NCBI GenBank assembly: GCA_018907035.1
Contig: JACCIC010000004.1
Span: forward strand, 1,021,001 to 1,085,000
Length of the DNA stretch: 64,000 nt
Direction: 5' to 3'
Source: Sycobia sp. Sy_11
Taxonomy: Eukaryota; Arthropoda; Insecta; Hymenoptera; Epichrysomallidae
The translations under genes were made by a program, and so were the position numbers. The notes under the pieces were generated by a model, which did not search any database, was not told the DNA's origin, and saw nothing but the letters and a program-made list of their open reading frames with translations. Shown here piece after piece: positions 61,200-64,000 of this stretch (positions are counted from its first letter, which is position 1; each line of letters starts with the position of its first letter).

Positions 61200-63100
61200 G
61201 ACAAGAAAGAGCGAAATAAATTTTTTGTGCTTAAACAGATTTTTTCATTATCTATAAGTGGTCTTCTTCGATTAATTTAAGTCTTAAAGTACAGAATAAA
61301 CTTATACACATGCGAACAGACCTATATTGAACGTGATTACTGCTGTCAGATTAGCATGCAAATATATTTATACGATGACAAGGAAAACAAAGCAGAATGT
61401 GATTGTCAAATGGCAATTGTATTTAAGGTGCAGTTACAAGCAAGATTTTAGTAACGCTGTACATTCAAGCAAATACTACACTGTGGAGTTAACTAAAATC
61501 TATGTGTATCGCACAAAGAATTATGTATAGCTTACAGTTTATTGCCCTATGATATCAAAAACAATTTAAATTTATAAAATGTTAAAATTTGCTGCATTAC
61601 TAAGTTTTATGATATATAGTTATTGGCTAGCAAGATAATAGTACCGATTTTTTGAATATCATAAGTGCCGGACCTTAATTGACAACTCTAGGTTGCTCAA
61701 TGGTTGAGAGTTCGATTTGTTCCATATTAAATATTTTGAATATTTTGGAGGCCTTTTATGAACACTGTCTGTCAATATTTGTGAGTATATTAATTGCATA
61801 ACATGTGTATAAATAAATAAAAAATAATCTCGTCAAAATATAAGTCTAGTATAGAATAATTATATATGCACGGCTTGTGTCCATTGAGATGCTGGAGGAC
61901 GTTTCGTCCATACCGTGCATATAATGCACGGGTTACACATTTCGTGGTTGATTAAGGAATACAAATAAAAAAAATTATTTGCAAATGCGATCAATATCAA
62001 TAACTCCATCCGGGTTACATACATTAATAAATCATTGAGCCTACTAAAAAATATATCAATTCATATAGCTGAATATATTTTTTAATATAAAAGTTAATAA
62101 TGCTAAATTTAATATTTTTCATTTAGTTGGTGTGGTTACAATGATATTGTTTGATGCAATGTAATAGTTTAGAATTAGCAAAACACGAAGAGGAATTGCT
62201 TTTTTAAGTACAATACTTCAAGAGATCAGCACCTTTCATATTGTTAAAAACAAATAATATATTGCAAAAGATCCTTTTTCGAGGACTAGTTGTTATAGAT
62301 AAATAACAAATAACTACGAAAAAAAAATTTTTACTAATTTTTTGTAATGACTAATTTTAAATGTACGATGATAAATCAATTTGAATGTCACATTTACAAT
62401 ATTATGTAAATAAAAGTTATAAATTTCGAATTTCACGAATTTCTTCCAATTAAACGATTGATACTTTGCAAATAATTTCTTATCTCAAAAATCTCGTAAT
62501 GTTTTTATATTCGTCATTACATGTATCAAAAAAAAATATATTCAAACGATATTTAGAAGTCATAACGTCGGTCAAAGAAATTATCGGCGTTTCAAACCTT
62601 TGTAAACATCATTTCCAGGACTGTTATGAACATAAAATTGTAACAATAACTGCACACTTCTTTATCGACTAACATCCATAATTTATTAAACTGAATTTAT
62701 GATTAGTTAAATAAACAATTATAGATTAATAATGTGCGCTATTATTATTTCTATCATCTTCATTTAGGATACATAGCTTGGCAAAGTAACATTGCGAACT
62801 AAATATTCTTTATTGCAGTGAGAAGTGATGTGTTTTCGATCAGGCAGAATTGCAATTAATCTATATAGCTTTTCATCAAGTATATGTATTGATTAATATT
62901 TGATACCTATTATGGTTGCGAGAATGTAATTTAACAATTCTTTCGTTATGTTGAACGAACTATACGAAGTGGATTAATGACTGGACATAATACGTTCGTG
63001 GATCATACAATAAATTTGATCGGTATACTTACCGTTGATCATCAATTTTCACGTTTTCGAGCGAGTCAAACAAAGCCCATGAGAAAGATCCAGCGTACAT
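61200..63100. other. AT-rich non-coding stretch
   Basis: Contains the stem-loop at 61863-61923. Otherwise nothing recognised; frames at 61327-61530 (+) and 62466-62672 (+) are domain-free. Confidence 0.6.
61863..61923. other. Stem-loop with 11-bp perfect outer stem
   Basis: TATATGCACGG (61863-61873) pairs exactly with 61913-61923. Inside, GGACG/CGTCC forms a 5-bp stem with a 3-nt loop. The 61-nt fold is GC-richer than its flanks, and ATGCACGG recurs just downstream. A structured RNA is possible; hammerhead and tRNA motifs were looked for and not found. Confidence 0.45.
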
Positions 63101-63107
63101 TCGCATG

Positions 63108-63113
<6 letters not shown>

Positions 63114-63164
<51 letters not shown>
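63114..63164. repeat. (TA)n microsatellite
   Basis: About 50 bp. Confidence 0.95.
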
Positions 63165-63166
<2 letters not shown>

Positions 63167-63434
63167 CATTAACCCGCATCCTCTCGATCCATTATACGCC
63201 TAAAAGGATCACAATAAAGCGAACCTTTTAAGTCATACGTTTCTCGCGCGTATCTTCCGCCGACATATAGCGCAAAAGCAAATAGAAAGCACAAAGGCTC
63301 GACCACAGATAACAAAGCCTCCGTGAATGAAAGCGACAGCGCCGCGAGCCAAGCAGCGGCTTTTTTTCGTGTGCGTACGCGCGACCACAAGTCGCGTCGC
63401 GTCGGTTATAGATGTGCAAAAACTCTTTAATTGT

Positions 63435-63492
63435 AGATATATGTATATATGTATGTATGCATGTATGTATGTATGTATGTATATATTGTATG

Positions 63493-63541
<49 letters not shown>

Positions 63542-63546
63542 TATAC
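63435..63546. repeat. (ATGT)n followed by (TA)n
   Basis: About ten GTAT/ATGT tetramers with one C interruption, then about 40 bp of TA. Confidence 0.9.
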
Positions 63547-63851
63547 GTAAGGCCTACGTGTGATAGACGTATAGATAGATAAAAGGAGAATGTAAGAGAA
63601 CTGAAGGGTAGAGGGAGAGAATAGTTTCTACCGGTCAATGCTCGCAATTAGAATTTCATTTAACACCCGAGAACTGCAGCGTGCGCATTAACACTTGTAG
63701 CAAGAGGAAAGAAATCACGCGCACATGCAGACGCAGACACAAACGAACGGATCGTCCGTCCCTCTGTTCCCTTCGAGATACACGCCCGGAGGCTTTATAA
63801 TACGCGCGGTTTTTCTCTCGTCACCCTTTTCAGCTCCTTCGTCCCTTCGCT

Positions 63852-63855
<4 letters not shown>

Positions 63856-63921
<66 letters not shown>

Positions 63922-63958
63922 TCTCTTTCTCGCTCGCTCGCTCGATCTCTCGCTCTCT
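63856..63958 (-). repeat. (CT)n(CTTT)n(CTCG)n block
   Basis: About 58 bp of pure CT, then CTTTCT and CTCG variants to 63958. The longest pyrimidine microsatellite in the window. Confidence 0.95.
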
Positions 63959-64000
63959 CATCATCACCAATCCAACGCCCGGCACATCAGAGAACATTAA

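Larger units (their letters stand above)
63020..64000. other. GC islet with TA, ATGT and CT tracts, runs off the window
   Basis: CpG-dense sequence. All frames longer than 60 codons cross repeats. The islet continues past the right edge, so its full content cannot be judged. Confidence 0.45.

Noticed and set aside
61689..61725. tRNA-like words TTGCTCAATGGTTGAGAG and GTTCGATT
   Set aside because: The box-B-like word follows directly without room for an anticodon arm, and no acceptor stem is present. At most a shattered tRNA-derived SINE.
61863..61923. Hammerhead ribozyme in the stem-loop
   Set aside because: A GAAAC word occurs on the minus strand, but the CUGAUGA core is missing on both strands.
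9015..63563. Many frames with Tyr-Ile, Ser-Leu, Arg-Glu or Thr-His runs
   Set aside because: Direct translations of (TA)n, (CT)n, (GA)n and (TG)n tracts.

Overview
The window is eukaryotic, non-coding DNA. The most likely source is an insect, and I favour a hymenopteran (ant, bee or wasp). The reasons are a strongly AT-rich background broken by short CpG-dense islets with no CpG depletion, very frequent long (TA)n and (GA)n/(CT)n microsatellites, a fossil LINE with an RNase H domain and a TAA-type 3' tail, and no bacterial gene structure. The species call is an inference; the lack of bacterial-type coding capacity is seen directly.

I find no protein-coding gene that I would defend. Nearly all open frames longer than 60 codons are read through (TA)n, (GA)n or (CT)n tracts, or are chance frames in CpG-rich islets. 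The window is best read as a gene desert or the inside of a very large intron. It alternates between (a) AT-rich stretches of 1-6 kb and (b) about 17 GC-richer islets of 0.4-1.5 kb. These lie near 2.0-2.4, 3.8-4.3, 10.4-11.1, 12.6-13.9, 18.0-19.5, 24.5-25.2, 25.6-26.7, 35.3-36.5, 37.2-37.9, 41.6-42.8, 43.9-44.5, 46.0-46.7, 50.9-51.7, 53.2-54.1, 54.9-55.5, 59.6-60.7 and 63.0-64.0 kb. Most long microsatellites lie in or beside an islet.

Mobile-element remnants are the clearest biology. A decayed I-like LINE lies on the minus strand at about 16.0-16.9 kb, with a readable RNase H motif and an (AAT)n tail. A 2.08 kb element at 29501-31577 has TG...CA ends, imperfect terminal inverted repeats, a GTAC duplication at both flanks and nested internal tandem repeats; it looks like a solo LTR or a TIR element. 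A promoter-like block at 46.3-46.75 kb has 82-83 bp tandem repeats followed by a TATA-like box and AATAAA, much like an LTR U3-R. A foldback element lies at 57.60-57.83 kb. A GC-rich snippet of about 78 bp is present in two inverted copies at 33.57 and 35.77 kb.

Other structure includes a perfect 33-bp-stem hairpin at 39654-39726, a 23-bp inverted repeat around a (TA)n tract at 60840-60999, a diverged 230-bp tandem duplication with an embedded inverted repeat at 23.9-24.27 kb, a threefold AGAC-N5-GTCT repeat at 54.9-55.25 kb, a possible two-exon micro-gene at 22.9-23.14 kb, and a frameshifted coding-like stretch at 56.74-57.13 kb that I could not identify.
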